Part shown: in pieces, positions 45,854-54,014 of the stretch
Numbering within the stretch: position 1 is the stretch's first letter
Layout of the letters: each line of letters opens with the position of its first letter
Origin: Janthinobacterium sp. ROICE36
GTDB lineage: Bacteria; Pseudomonadota; Gammaproteobacteria; Burkholderiales; Burkholderiaceae_D
Length of the DNA: 64,000 nucleotides
Assembly: GCF_002869965.1 (NCBI RefSeq)
Contig: NZ_PEBS01000018.1
Location: forward strand, 24,990-88,989
Direction of reading: 5' to 3'
Made by a program: the position numbers and the translations under genes
The notes under the pieces: generated by a model
Databases searched by the model: none
The model's input: only the letters and a program-made list of their open reading frames with translations
What the model was told of the DNA's origin: nothing

Positions 45854-46603
45854 TCAGTGTCCTCCCGTCTTGGCGCCGGCGACGATGAAGCCCGGGATGG
45901 CGACCTTTTTCTCGATCAGGTGCATCAGCACTACCACCAGCAGATTGACGACGACGTAAATGATGGTGGCGGCCGAAAATGCCTCGAACACCTGGAAGGA
46001 AAACTCCTGGATGGCGCGCGCGCTGGCCGTCAGTTCGATCAGGCCGATGGTCAATGCCACGGAGCTGTTCTTGATGATGTTCAAAAATTCGCTGGTGAGC
46101 GGCGGCATGATGACGCGCGCGGCCATCGGCAGCAAGATGAAACGGTAGGTTTGCGGCAGGGTCAGCCCCAGCGCGGTGCCGGCCAGTTGCTGCCCGCGCG
46201 GCAGCGCCTCGATGCCCGTCGTCACCTGCACGGCCACGCGCGAAGAGGTAAAGAATCCCAGGCATAAAACGGCCGTGACGAATGGCGCGTTCGGCAGCGA
46301 CTTGACCCAGGCGCCCAGGTCCGGCGGCAGCAACTCCGGCATGACAAAATACCAGAGGAACATCTGCACCAGCAGCGGCACATTGCGGAACAGTTCGACG
46401 TAGGCATTGGCCACGCCCACCAACCATTTGTTCGGCAGGGTGCGGACGGTGCCTATCACCAGGCCCAGGATCAGGGCCATGATCCAGGCCGCACCGGCCG
46501 TGGCCAGGGTCCACACCAGGCCGGACCACAGGGTATCCATATACGTACCCACGCCATCGGGGGACATCTCCCAGAAGATGCGCCAATTCCAGTTGTAATT
46601 CAT
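45854..46603 (-). CDS. gltJ: Glutamate/aspartate ABC transporter permease GltJ
   Basis: This is the second permease of the importer, 249 residues, starting MNYNWNWRIFWEMSPDG, a typical GltJ beginning. It has about five helices, with NVPLLVQMFLWYFVMPELLP and the EAA-loop region GTALGLTLPQTYRFILLP. The ATG at 46601-46603 has GGAAGGA about 5 bases upstream; longer in-frame starts to 46627 lack one. It precedes gltK by one base and follows gltI after 97 bases. Confidence 0.93.
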   Translation of the reverse strand: MNYNWNWRIFWEMSPDGVGTYMDTLWSGLVWTLATAGAAWIMALILGLVIGTVRTLPNKWLVGVANAYVELFRNVPLLVQMFLWYFVMPELLPPDLGAWVKSLPNAPFVTAVLCLGFFTSSRVAVQVTTGIEALPRGQQLAGTALGLTLPQTYRFILLPMAARVIMPPLTSEFLNIIKNSSVALTIGLIELTASARAIQEFSFQVFEAFSAATIIYVVVNLLVVVLMHLIEKKVAIPGFIVAGAKTGGH

Positions 46604-46700
46604 GATCATCCTTCCCATGCAGCTCAAGGAAAGCGGCCAGCCGCCTGCCCCGCAAATAAAACCGGGAGGCTTGCGCCCCCCGATTTGTTACGCACTCTTG

Positions 46701-47657
46701 TTACTTTTTCCGTTTATCCGATGTCTTCTGCGCTTCGGGCACGGCCGCATACGCAGCCGGGTCACCCGAGTCGGTCGGATTCATGAACACGGCCTTCAAT
46801 TGCGGCGGCATGGGGAATTTCAGGTTGATGTTTTTCGGCGGGATCGCCGACGTGAACCACTTGGCATAAATGCGGTTGATGTCTTCACTCTTGTACAGGC
46901 GGATCAGCGCGTCGTCGACCACTTTCTTGAAGGCCGGATCGTTCTTGCGCAGCATGATGCCATACGGCTCGACCGACAGCGCTTCCTTGGTGATTTCGAA
47001 GTCGTTCGGGTTTTTCGAGTTGGCCACTTGCGATGCCAGCAGGATGTCGTCGTTGGCTTCAGCCACGGCGCGCCCCGTTTCCAGCATCAGGAACGATTCA
47101 GGATGATCCTTGGCGATGGCGATATTCATGCCGAGGTTTTTTTCCTTGTTCAGGATGGTCATCTGCTTGACGGTCGACGTGCCGGCCGTGGCGACCAGGG
47201 TCTTGCCGCGCAAGTCTTCCAGGGTCTTGATGTTCGAGGATTTCTTCGCCAGGATGCGGTTGCCGATGACAAACATGGTGGGCGCGAATGCCACCTGCTG
47301 CTGACGCTCCAGGTTGTTCGTGGTCGAGCCGCATTCGAGGTCGATGGTGCCGTTGGCCATCAGCGGAATGCGGTTGGCCGAGGTGACGGGGCTCATCACC
47401 ACTTTCAATTCGCTCATGCCCAGGTGCTTTTGCAGGGCCGTGACGACTTTCATGCACAGGTCGATCGAATAGCCTTGGTATTGCTGCTTGTCATCGAGAT
47501 AGGAGAAGGGCACGGAGCCGTCGCGCACACCGAGGGTGACGGAACCGGCTTTCTTGATCTTGGCCAAGGTGCCGGTCAATTCCTGAGCCTGGACTGGCGA
47601 CATGCTGCTGATGACACCGACGCTGAGCAGCGTGGCGATGATTTTGGTCAATTTCAT
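46701..47657 (-). CDS. gltI: Glutamate/aspartate periplasmic binding protein
   Basis: This periplasmic substrate-binding protein of the importer has 318 residues. The signal peptide (about 1-24) ends VQA before QELTG. The binding domain is of the polar amino acid type: ITLGVRDGSVPFSY-like start, YSIDLCMKVVTAL, NRIPLMANGTIDLECGSTTNN, and GTSTVKQM, where binding residues for the alpha-carboxyl group lie. AGGAG lies 5 bases before the ATG at 47655-47657. The C-terminal Lys/Arg-rich tail (KTSDKRKK) is slightly longer than usual. First gene of the operon. Confidence 0.94.
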   Translation of the reverse strand: MKLTKIIATLLSVGVISSMSPVQAQELTGTLAKIKKAGSVTLGVRDGSVPFSYLDDKQQYQGYSIDLCMKVVTALQKHLGMSELKVVMSPVTSANRIPLMANGTIDLECGSTTNNLERQQQVAFAPTMFVIGNRILAKKSSNIKTLEDLRGKTLVATAGTSTVKQMTILNKEKNLGMNIAIAKDHPESFLMLETGRAVAEANDDILLASQVANSKNPNDFEITKEALSVEPYGIMLRKNDPAFKKVVDDALIRLYKSEDINRIYAKWFTSAIPPKNINLKFPMPPQLKAVFMNPTDSGDPAAYAAVPEAQKTSDKRKK

Positions 47658-47791
47658 AAATTCTCCTGGACGGACAAACCGGATACAAAGCCGGACGAAA
47701 CAACTGTGGTGCAAATGCCACCAATGGAATTAATTTTATTTCATTTTCAGCGCCGGACCAGCCGTTTTCTGCGATTGTCCGCAAATAGGCG

Positions 47792-47823
47792 CTACACGCG
47801 CGCCTGAATCCGCGCGCCTGTAG
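47792..47823 (-). terminator. Strong hairpin after the ABC exporter gene
   Basis: CTACA/TGTAG arms (47792-47796 and 47819-47823) enclose a GCGCGC self-complementary pairing, giving a stable stem about 30 bases after the exporter stop. On the minus strand the following bases are only moderately T-rich. On the plus strand five T follow but no plus-strand gene ends here. It may be a transcript end or processing hairpin for the exporter mRNA. Confidence 0.45.
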
Positions 47824-47853
47824 CATTTTTCCTACTGATTTCCCGTTCCCGAT

Positions 47854-49707
47854 TTATTTTGCCGGCGCCAAGTCCGCCAGTGCGTCGTCATCTTCCGCCT
47901 CATCGTCCCTATTCGCCTGCTGGCGTTGCCACATTTGCGCGTACAAGCCATCGGCGGCCAGCAATTGCGGATGCGTGCCCCGCTCGACAATGCGGCCATG
48001 GTCGAGCACCAGGATTTGCTGGGCATCGGCCACCGTTGAAAGTCGGTGCGCGATCACCAGCGTGGTGCGGTTTTTGGCGATCTCCTTCAATTGCGCCTGA
48101 ATCGCCTGCTCGGCCTTGGAATCGAGCGCCGACGTGGCTTCGTCGAAGATCAGGATGGCCGGGTCTTTCAGCAAGGTACGGGCAATGGCCACGCGCTGCT
48201 TTTCGCCGCCCGACAGCTTCAAGCCCCGCTCGCCCACCATGGAATTGTAGCCATCTGGCAAGCTTTCAATAAAATCATGGATCGACGCCGCTTTTGCCGC
48301 CGCCACAATGGCGTCCTTGCTGGCGCCCGGTTTACCGTAAGCGATGTTGTATTCGATGCTGTCGTTGAACAGCACCGTGTCCTGCGGCACGATGCCGATG
48401 GCCGCGCGCAGGGAGTCCTGCGTCATGCTGCGCAAGTCCTGGCCATCGATGGTGATGCCGCCGCCATCGACTTCATAGAAGCGGAACAGCAAACGCGACA
48501 GGGTCGACTTGCCCGAGCCGCTGTGGCCCACCACGGCCGTCGTGGTGCCGGCCGGTATCTGGAAATCCACGTCGAACAGGATTTGCCGCTTGGCTTCATA
48601 GCTGAAATCCACATGCGAGAAACGCACGGCCGCACCCCGCGTGACGAGCGGTTTGGCGTCCGGTGTATCGGCGATTTCGCGGTTTTCGTTCAGCAAGGAA
48701 AACAGGCGCTCCATGTCGGCCAGGCTTTGCTTGATTTCGCGATAAATGACGCCGAGGAAATTGAGAGGGATGTACAACTGAATCATGAAGGCGTTCACCA
48801 GCACCAGGTCGCCCAGGGTCATGCTGCCGTTGATCACGCCCACCGTGGCGCGCCACAGGATCAAGGTGACGGCCGTGGCGATGATCAGCGACTGGCCCGT
48901 ATTGAGCAGGGACAAGGAAGTTTGCGATTTGACGGCGGCCGATTCATAGCGCTGCAATCCCTCGTCGTAGCGCTTCGCCTCGTAATCCTCGTTGCCGAAA
49001 TATTTCACGGTTTCATAGTTGATCAGCGAATCGATGGCCTTGGTATTCGCCTTCGAATCGAGGTCGTTCATGGTGCGGCGGAAATGCGTACGCCAGTTCG
49101 TCACCAGCACGGTAAACGCGATGTACGACACCAGCGCCACCGCCGTGATCACGGTAAACCAGATGTCGTAATGCAGGACCAGATAGCCGAGCACCAGGGT
49201 GATTTCCACCAGGGTCGGCAGGATGTTGAACAAGGTATAGGAAATGAGCGAGCCGACGCTGCGCGTGCCCCGTTCGATATCGCGCGTCATGCCGCCCGTC
49301 TGGCGGTTCAGGTGAAAGCGCAGGGACAAGGCATGCAGGTGACGGAACACTTGCAGGGCGATGGTGCGCACGGCCCGCTGCGTGACCCTGGCGAACAGGA
49401 ATTCGCGCAGCTCCGTAAACAAGGTAGTCGACAGGCGCAGCAAGCCGTAGGCCACCAGCAAGCTGACCGGCAGCACCAGCAATGCTTGCGGGTGCGCCGC
49501 CGTGATCGTCATGGCGTCGACGAGTTTTTTCAGGATCAGGGGCACGCCCACGTTGGCCAGCTTGGCACCCACCAGGCATAGCAGCGCCAGCAGGACCCGC
49601 CATTTGTAGACCCACAAATACGGCAGCAAGGTCTTGATGGTGGCGAAATCGCTGTGGCTGGCGGCGGCTGGCGAGCGGGGCGGAGGGGGAGTCTGGGAAC
49701 GGCGCAT
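47854..49707 (-). CDS. ABCB/Atm1-type ABC exporter (permease-ATPase fusion)
   Basis: This half-transporter of 617 residues should work as a homodimer. Six membrane helices lie at about residues 35-320. The Atm1 hallmark ETVKYFGNEDYEAKRYD is present, with NRQTGGMTRDIERGTRS in the glutathione-binding region. The ATPase has GHSGSGKST, LSGGEKQRVAIARTL and IFDEATSALD. Atm1/HMT1 homologues export glutathione-complexed metals or persulphides, and bacterial ones are linked to heavy-metal tolerance. I chose ATG 49705-49707 (MRRSQTPPPP); the frame is open to 49992 but runs antisense into the next gene. No clear ribosome site is visible. The nearest neighbour is a divergent thioesterase gene. Confidence 0.9.
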   Translation of the reverse strand: MRRSQTPPPPRSPAAASHSDFATIKTLLPYLWVYKWRVLLALLCLVGAKLANVGVPLILKKLVDAMTITAAHPQALLVLPVSLLVAYGLLRLSTTLFTELREFLFARVTQRAVRTIALQVFRHLHALSLRFHLNRQTGGMTRDIERGTRSVGSLISYTLFNILPTLVEITLVLGYLVLHYDIWFTVITAVALVSYIAFTVLVTNWRTHFRRTMNDLDSKANTKAIDSLINYETVKYFGNEDYEAKRYDEGLQRYESAAVKSQTSLSLLNTGQSLIIATAVTLILWRATVGVINGSMTLGDLVLVNAFMIQLYIPLNFLGVIYREIKQSLADMERLFSLLNENREIADTPDAKPLVTRGAAVRFSHVDFSYEAKRQILFDVDFQIPAGTTTAVVGHSGSGKSTLSRLLFRFYEVDGGGITIDGQDLRSMTQDSLRAAIGIVPQDTVLFNDSIEYNIAYGKPGASKDAIVAAAKAASIHDFIESLPDGYNSMVGERGLKLSGGEKQRVAIARTLLKDPAILIFDEATSALDSKAEQAIQAQLKEIAKNRTTLVIAHRLSTVADAQQILVLDHGRIVERGTHPQLLAADGLYAQMWQRQQANRDDEAEDDDALADLAPAK

Positions 49708-49768
49708 GGCGAAGGTCGGCTTTTTATGGTTCAATCGGGGCAATTGTAGCCTTTCATGAGAATAAAAG

Positions 49769-50209
49769 ATGAGCACCTCCCCCGATCGCCCCGACAACTG
49801 CCTCGCCTCCGGCCTGCCCGCCGGAAAAATGCCGGAATTGCGCATGATGCCCGCGCCGTCCGACGCCAATGTGTACGGCGACGTCTTCGGCGGCTGGATC
49901 ATGGCGCAAGTCGATATCGCCGGCTCGCTGCCGGCCACGCGGCGCGCCAACGGCCGCGTTGCCACCATCGCCGTCAATTCCTTCGTCTTCAAAAATCCCG
50001 TGTTCGTCGGCGATCTACTGTCCTTCTACGCCGAAATCGTCAAGGTTGGCAATACCTCGATCACCGTCAATGTGGAGGTGTATGCGGAGCGTAACCGCCT
50101 GCAGGCGTGCATCGTGAAAGTCACGGAAGCCACCCTGATCTATGTGGCGACCGATTCCGACCGCAAGCCGCGCAAGGTGCCGCCCATCGAGACCTTATTG
50201 TCGTCTTGA
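49769..50209 (+). CDS. yciA: Acyl-CoA thioesterase, YciA-like hotdog fold
   Basis: This thioesterase of 146 residues hydrolyses acyl-CoAs. The hotdog-fold landmarks are DANVYGDVFGGWIMAQVDIAG (catalytic Asn/Gly and Asp region; key residues Asn, Gly-Asp and the final Asp) and ATIAVNSFVFKNPVFVGDLL, then ISVNVEVY-like strands. YciA acts on many acyl-CoAs including short and medium chains. It is 62 bases downstream of the divergent exporter start and 21 bases upstream of the PhoD gene. Confidence 0.9.
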   Translation: MSTSPDRPDNCLASGLPAGKMPELRMMPAPSDANVYGDVFGGWIMAQVDIAGSLPATRRANGRVATIAVNSFVFKNPVFVGDLLSFYAEIVKVGNTSITVNVEVYAERNRLQACIVKVTEATLIYVATDSDRKPRKVPPIETLLSS

Positions 50210-50230
50210 TTGTCGCAATAATTCCACACG

Positions 50231-51823
50231 ATGGATAGCCAGCGCCGCATCTTCCTGCTCAGTGCTGCGCGCATCACGACACTGGCCGCCGCTGGCAGCG
50301 TGCTGTCCGGTTCCAGCGCGAGTGCCGCCACGCGCATCAATGGCACGGGCTATCCGTTTGCGCTCGGTGTGGCGTCCGGTTCGCCCTTGCCCGACGCCGT
50401 CGTGCTGTGGACGCGCATCTGCTACGACCCGCTGCAGGCGACCGCCACGCCCGCCATCGCCCTGAACGTGCGCTGGGAAGTGGCCGACGATGAAGGTTTT
50501 AGACGCGTCGTCGCCATTGGGCAAGTCACGGCCACGCCCGCCCTTGCGCACAGCGTGCATGTGGACGTGGCGGGTCTGGCGCCCGGCCGCTGGTACTGGT
50601 ATCGCTTTATGCTGGGCGACGCCGTCAGCCCCGTGGGCCGCACGCGCACGGCGCCCGCCGCCGATGCCCTGCCTGCGTCGCTGAAACTGGCCGTGGCTTC
50701 ATGCCAGCACTGGGAATTCGGCGCGTATGCGGCGCACCGGCACATTGCCGCGGCCGCGCCCGACCTGGTGGCCTTCTTGGGCGACTACATCTATGAATGG
50801 GGGCCGTACCGGCTGCAGCATCCGGGTCGCGCCGTACGCACGCACGAAAGTTTCAGCCTGGACGAGTACCGCGCCCGCTATGCGCAATACAAGAGCGACC
50901 AGGACTTGCAGGGCGCGCACCTGGCCGCGTCATGGATCGTCACCTGGGATGACCATGAAGTGGCCAACGATTATGGCAATGACCGCGACGAATTGCTCAC
51001 ACCCACCTTTTTGCAGCGCCGCGCGGCCGCCTACCAGGCGTTTTATGAGCACATGCCGCTACGCCTGCTGCCACTGGGGCGACGGGGCTTTGTCGACATG
51101 CGCATCTATCAGCGCTACGACTGGGGCCGGCTGGCGCGCTTCCACGTGCTGGACGACCGGCAATACCGCGCCTATCACGCGTGCGCCAGACCCGGCCGCG
51201 GCGGCGCCAATTCCATCACCACGCGCAACTGCCCCGACTTGCTGAAACCACAGCGCAGCATGCTGGGCGAGGAGCAGCAACGCTGGCTGCAGGCCGGCCT
51301 CGACAACTCGCCCGCGCGCTGGAATATCCTGGCCCAGCAAACATTGATGGCGCAAGCTAGCCAAGTGCCCATCCTGCGGCCCGGCGAAGAGCGCATCTGG
51401 ACCGATGGCTGGGATGGCTATCCGATGGCGCGCCAGCACCTGCTCGACGCCTTACGCAGCAGCGGCGCGCGCAACCCGCTAGTACTGTCAGGCGACGTGC
51501 ACACCTTTTATGCCACGGAACTGAGCCGCAACGCCATGCGCCCCACCGGCAAGGATAATCCCGTGCTGGCCACCGAGTTTTGCGGTACCTCAATCACCTC
51601 GAGTTCACGCCCGCAGGCGCGCACGGAGCAGTACGTGGCGATGAACCCGCACATCCGCTACGGACGCAGCGACAAGCGCGGCTATATGTTGATGGAAATC
51701 ACGCCTGAGAAAACCACGACCCTGTTCCAGGGTTTGGAGAATGTGCGCGACAGCGCATCCGGCATCGCGACACTGGCCAGTTTTATCGTCCAGGATGGCA
51801 AAGCCGGCCTGCAACCCGTCTAG
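50231..51823 (+). CDS. phoD: Alkaline phosphatase D (PhoD-like), Tat-type signal
   Basis: This secreted metallophosphatase/phosphodiesterase has 530 residues. The N-terminus has a twin-arginine motif (QRRIFLL) and a hydrophobic stretch with SASA before the mature part, fitting Tat export as for Bacillus PhoD. The PhoD N-terminal domain has PFALGVASGSPLPDAVVLWTR. The metal-binding core shows LAVASCQHWE, FLGDYIYEWG, TWDDHEVANDYG and VLSGDVHTFYA. PhoD enzymes use Fe/Ca centres and release phosphate from esters. It is 21 bases after the thioesterase gene. The stop interlocks with that of the LytTR gene (shared CTAG). Confidence 0.92.
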   Translation: MDSQRRIFLLSAARITTLAAAGSVLSGSSASAATRINGTGYPFALGVASGSPLPDAVVLWTRICYDPLQATATPAIALNVRWEVADDEGFRRVVAIGQVTATPALAHSVHVDVAGLAPGRWYWYRFMLGDAVSPVGRTRTAPAADALPASLKLAVASCQHWEFGAYAAHRHIAAAAPDLVAFLGDYIYEWGPYRLQHPGRAVRTHESFSLDEYRARYAQYKSDQDLQGAHLAASWIVTWDDHEVANDYGNDRDELLTPTFLQRRAAAYQAFYEHMPLRLLPLGRRGFVDMRIYQRYDWGRLARFHVLDDRQYRAYHACARPGRGGANSITTRNCPDLLKPQRSMLGEEQQRWLQAGLDNSPARWNILAQQTLMAQASQVPILRPGEERIWTDGWDGYPMARQHLLDALRSSGARNPLVLSGDVHTFYATELSRNAMRPTGKDNPVLATEFCGTSITSSSRPQARTEQYVAMNPHIRYGRSDKRGYMLMEITPEKTTTLFQGLENVRDSASGIATLASFIVQDGKAGLQPV

Positions 51824-52686
51824 CAAATGCTTTTCAAGGCGTCGCGGTAGCGCCGGCTGACGGGCACTTCGCCCCCCGTGGCGAGCACGGCCCGCGCATC
51901 GCCCGATTCCAGCGGCACGATGGCTTGCACGAAATCAAGATTGACGATATAGCTGCGGTGCACGCGCACAAAGCGCTTGCCGTCGAGGCGGCGCTCGATG
52001 GCGGCCATCGTCGAGCGTAGCGGATAATCGTGTGCGCGCACATGCAGGTTCACATAATTTCCCCAGGCCTGTATCCACTCGATATCGGCAGCAGGCAACA
52101 GAAAATCCTTGCCCAGCTTGCGCACCAGAAAGCGTTCCGGTTGCTGCACCGGTTCCACGGCCGGGCCTTCGTCGGGTTCACCCAGCAATGTCGCCTCGCC
52201 TTGCCAGCGCATCAGCAGCAAGCGGTAAAATCCCACCGCCAGCAAGACCAGGAAGTAAGCACGCACATCTTTCAGGTATTCATATGGCAGCTCGCGCCAC
52301 CAGGCGCCGAAATCATAGTGGCTGCCCTGGGTCCAGTACGCCAGCTTGCGCAAGGCCACCATCGCCGCTACATGTACCAGGCTGTAGACGACCGAAGCGG
52401 CCAGGTGCCAGCGCAAGTTCTGACGCTGGAACACCAGGTGCAGCGGCCGGTACTGCTCCGCCAGGATAAGCACGGGCACCAGCGCCAGCAGCACAAGATT
52501 GCTGCTCCATTCCCACACGGCCACTTCCCAGAATGCCGTATCGACTCCGGTGCGCTGCAGGTCGATCCACGCCAGCCAGCTGTTCACGCTGGCCTGCATC
52601 AAGGTCAGCACGATCCAGAATCCGGGTTCGGCCACGCGGCGCCAGCGTTGATAACGTTGCAACAGGTCGGTAGAGGAAACGGCCAT
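51820..52686 (-). CDS. Membrane-anchored LytTR-family transcription regulator
   Basis: This 288-residue protein joins four predicted membrane helices (about residues 20-165) to a C-terminal LytTR DNA-binding domain (about 190-285). The latter shows DFLLPAADIEWIQAWGNYVNLH, the segment PLRSTMAAIERRL, and RFVRVHRSYIVNLD. There is no receiver domain, so it may sense a membrane signal directly. LytTR domains bind direct repeats upstream of target promoters. I chose the ATG at 52684-52686. Its start faces that of an acyltransferase gene across 155 bases, a layout that suggests control of that gene (inference). Confidence 0.85.
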   Translation of the reverse strand: MAVSSTDLLQRYQRWRRVAEPGFWIVLTLMQASVNSWLAWIDLQRTGVDTAFWEVAVWEWSSNLVLLALVPVLILAEQYRPLHLVFQRQNLRWHLAASVVYSLVHVAAMVALRKLAYWTQGSHYDFGAWWRELPYEYLKDVRAYFLVLLAVGFYRLLLMRWQGEATLLGEPDEGPAVEPVQQPERFLVRKLGKDFLLPAADIEWIQAWGNYVNLHVRAHDYPLRSTMAAIERRLDGKRFVRVHRSYIVNLDFVQAIVPLESGDARAVLATGGEVPVSRRYRDALKSIC

Positions 52687-52841
52687 GGTCTCAGTGGATG
52701 AATTAGTTGCACGATTGTAACGTCCCTGAGCCGTCCCAGATCCGCTTTTTGTCCCAGCCAGCTGTCCGCTGGTCACTTGCCAGTGGCCCCTGGCCCAGGC
52801 CATGCCTATGCTGGAACTTCCTTCACCACTCGCCTCCGATC

Positions 52842-54014
52842 ATGCACAACGATTCCCGCCGTCACGATATTGATGCCCTGCGCTTTCTCGTCTTCAGCCT
52901 GCTGATCTTCTTTCACACGGCCCTGATGTACGTGGAAGGAACGGACTTTCATATGCGCAGCAGCTATGCTACCAATGCCCTGAACATGCCGCTGGTCTTC
53001 ATCAACCGCTGGCGCATGGAAATCGTTTTCATCATCTCCGGCGTTTCCTGCGCCATGATGACGCACACCTCGCGCGGCGCCTTCCTGTGGCGCCGGATCA
53101 GGCGCCTGCTGCTGCCGCTGCTGTTTGGCATGGCCGTCATCATCCCCCTCCAGCCATATTGCGAAGGTGTCAGCAAAGGGTTGGTGCAACCGGGCTATGC
53201 TCGCTTCCTCGTGCATTACTTTGGCGGCCATGCCTGGCCCGCCGGCGCATTTGCGGGCTGGCAATATGGGTTTACGTGGAATCATTTGTGGTACCTGGTG
53301 TACCTGCTGCTGTACACCATGGCACTGGTGGCGCTGCAGCCGCTGCTGGAAGTGCTGAAACCATGCTTCCAGCGCCTGCGCGGCAGGCGTTTGCTGCTCC
53401 TGCCTGCGCTGCCGACCCTGGCGGCCATGGCGCTGCTGAAGATGCGTTATCCGGAAACCCATGCGGTGGTGCGCGACTGGTATGCGCATGCCATCTATTT
53501 CACGATGTTCGTGTATGGCTGGTGCTTGGGTAGTGACAGGGCGTTATGGGCGGAACTGGCGCGCTTGCGCTGGCATACGCTGTGGCTATCCCTGGGCGCG
53601 TTTGCCGTATATCAATATTTTGACAAGATTCACTCGGAACATCTGCTGACCTGGGCCTCGTTCGGCTCCTGGCCCATGCGCAACCTGTACATGTGGCTGG
53701 CCATCTGCGCCATCCTGGGCTGGTCGCATACGCTATTGAACCGCCCCTTTGCCTGGCTGCCATGGGCCCGCCAGGCCGTCTTTCCCTGGTACATATTGCA
53801 CCAAAGCGCGATCGTGCTGCTGGCCTACTGGCTGGTGCCCCTGAAGCTGGGCCCCGTGCTCGAACCGCTGCTGATACTGGCCGGCACGCTGGCAACCTGC
53901 TGGCTGGGAACGTCGCTGCTGATCAGCAAGGTCAACTGGCTGCGCCCCTGCTTCGGCCTGCCCGCCCGGCCACGGCAAACCGTGGTGGCGGACACGGCCC
54001 TGGCTGCAAACTAG
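52842..54014 (+). CDS. Acyltransferase family 3 membrane protein (OpgC-like)
   Basis: This inner-membrane acyltransferase of 390 residues has about ten helices. The N-terminus shows HDIDALRFLVFSLLIFFHTA, with the Arg and His typical of acyltransferase-3 proteins. An RRIRRLLLPLLFGM segment and FYILHQSAI-like PWYILHQSAIVLLAY near the end follow. Members transfer acyl or succinyl groups to envelope sugars; OpgC, which modifies glucans, is the nearest style I can recall. I chose ATG 52842 because the upstream residues have no hydrophobic or conserved pattern. A Shine-Dalgarno site is not obvious. The stop interlocks with that of fadD downstream (shared CTAG). Confidence 0.84.
   Translation: MHNDSRRHDIDALRFLVFSLLIFFHTALMYVEGTDFHMRSSYATNALNMPLVFINRWRMEIVFIISGVSCAMMTHTSRGAFLWRRIRRLLLPLLFGMAVIIPLQPYCEGVSKGLVQPGYARFLVHYFGGHAWPAGAFAGWQYGFTWNHLWYLVYLLLYTMALVALQPLLEVLKPCFQRLRGRRLLLLPALPTLAAMALLKMRYPETHAVVRDWYAHAIYFTMFVYGWCLGSDRALWAELARLRWHTLWLSLGAFAVYQYFDKIHSEHLLTWASFGSWPMRNLYMWLAICAILGWSHTLLNRPFAWLPWARQAVFPWYILHQSAIVLLAYWLVPLKLGPVLEPLLILAGTLATCWLGTSLLISKVNWLRPCFGLPARPRQTVVADTALAAN

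Noticed and set aside
49708..49992. N-terminal extension of the ABC exporter
   Set aside because: It would run antisense through the start of the thioesterase gene, lacks family similarity, and the shorter form has the normal Atm1 length.
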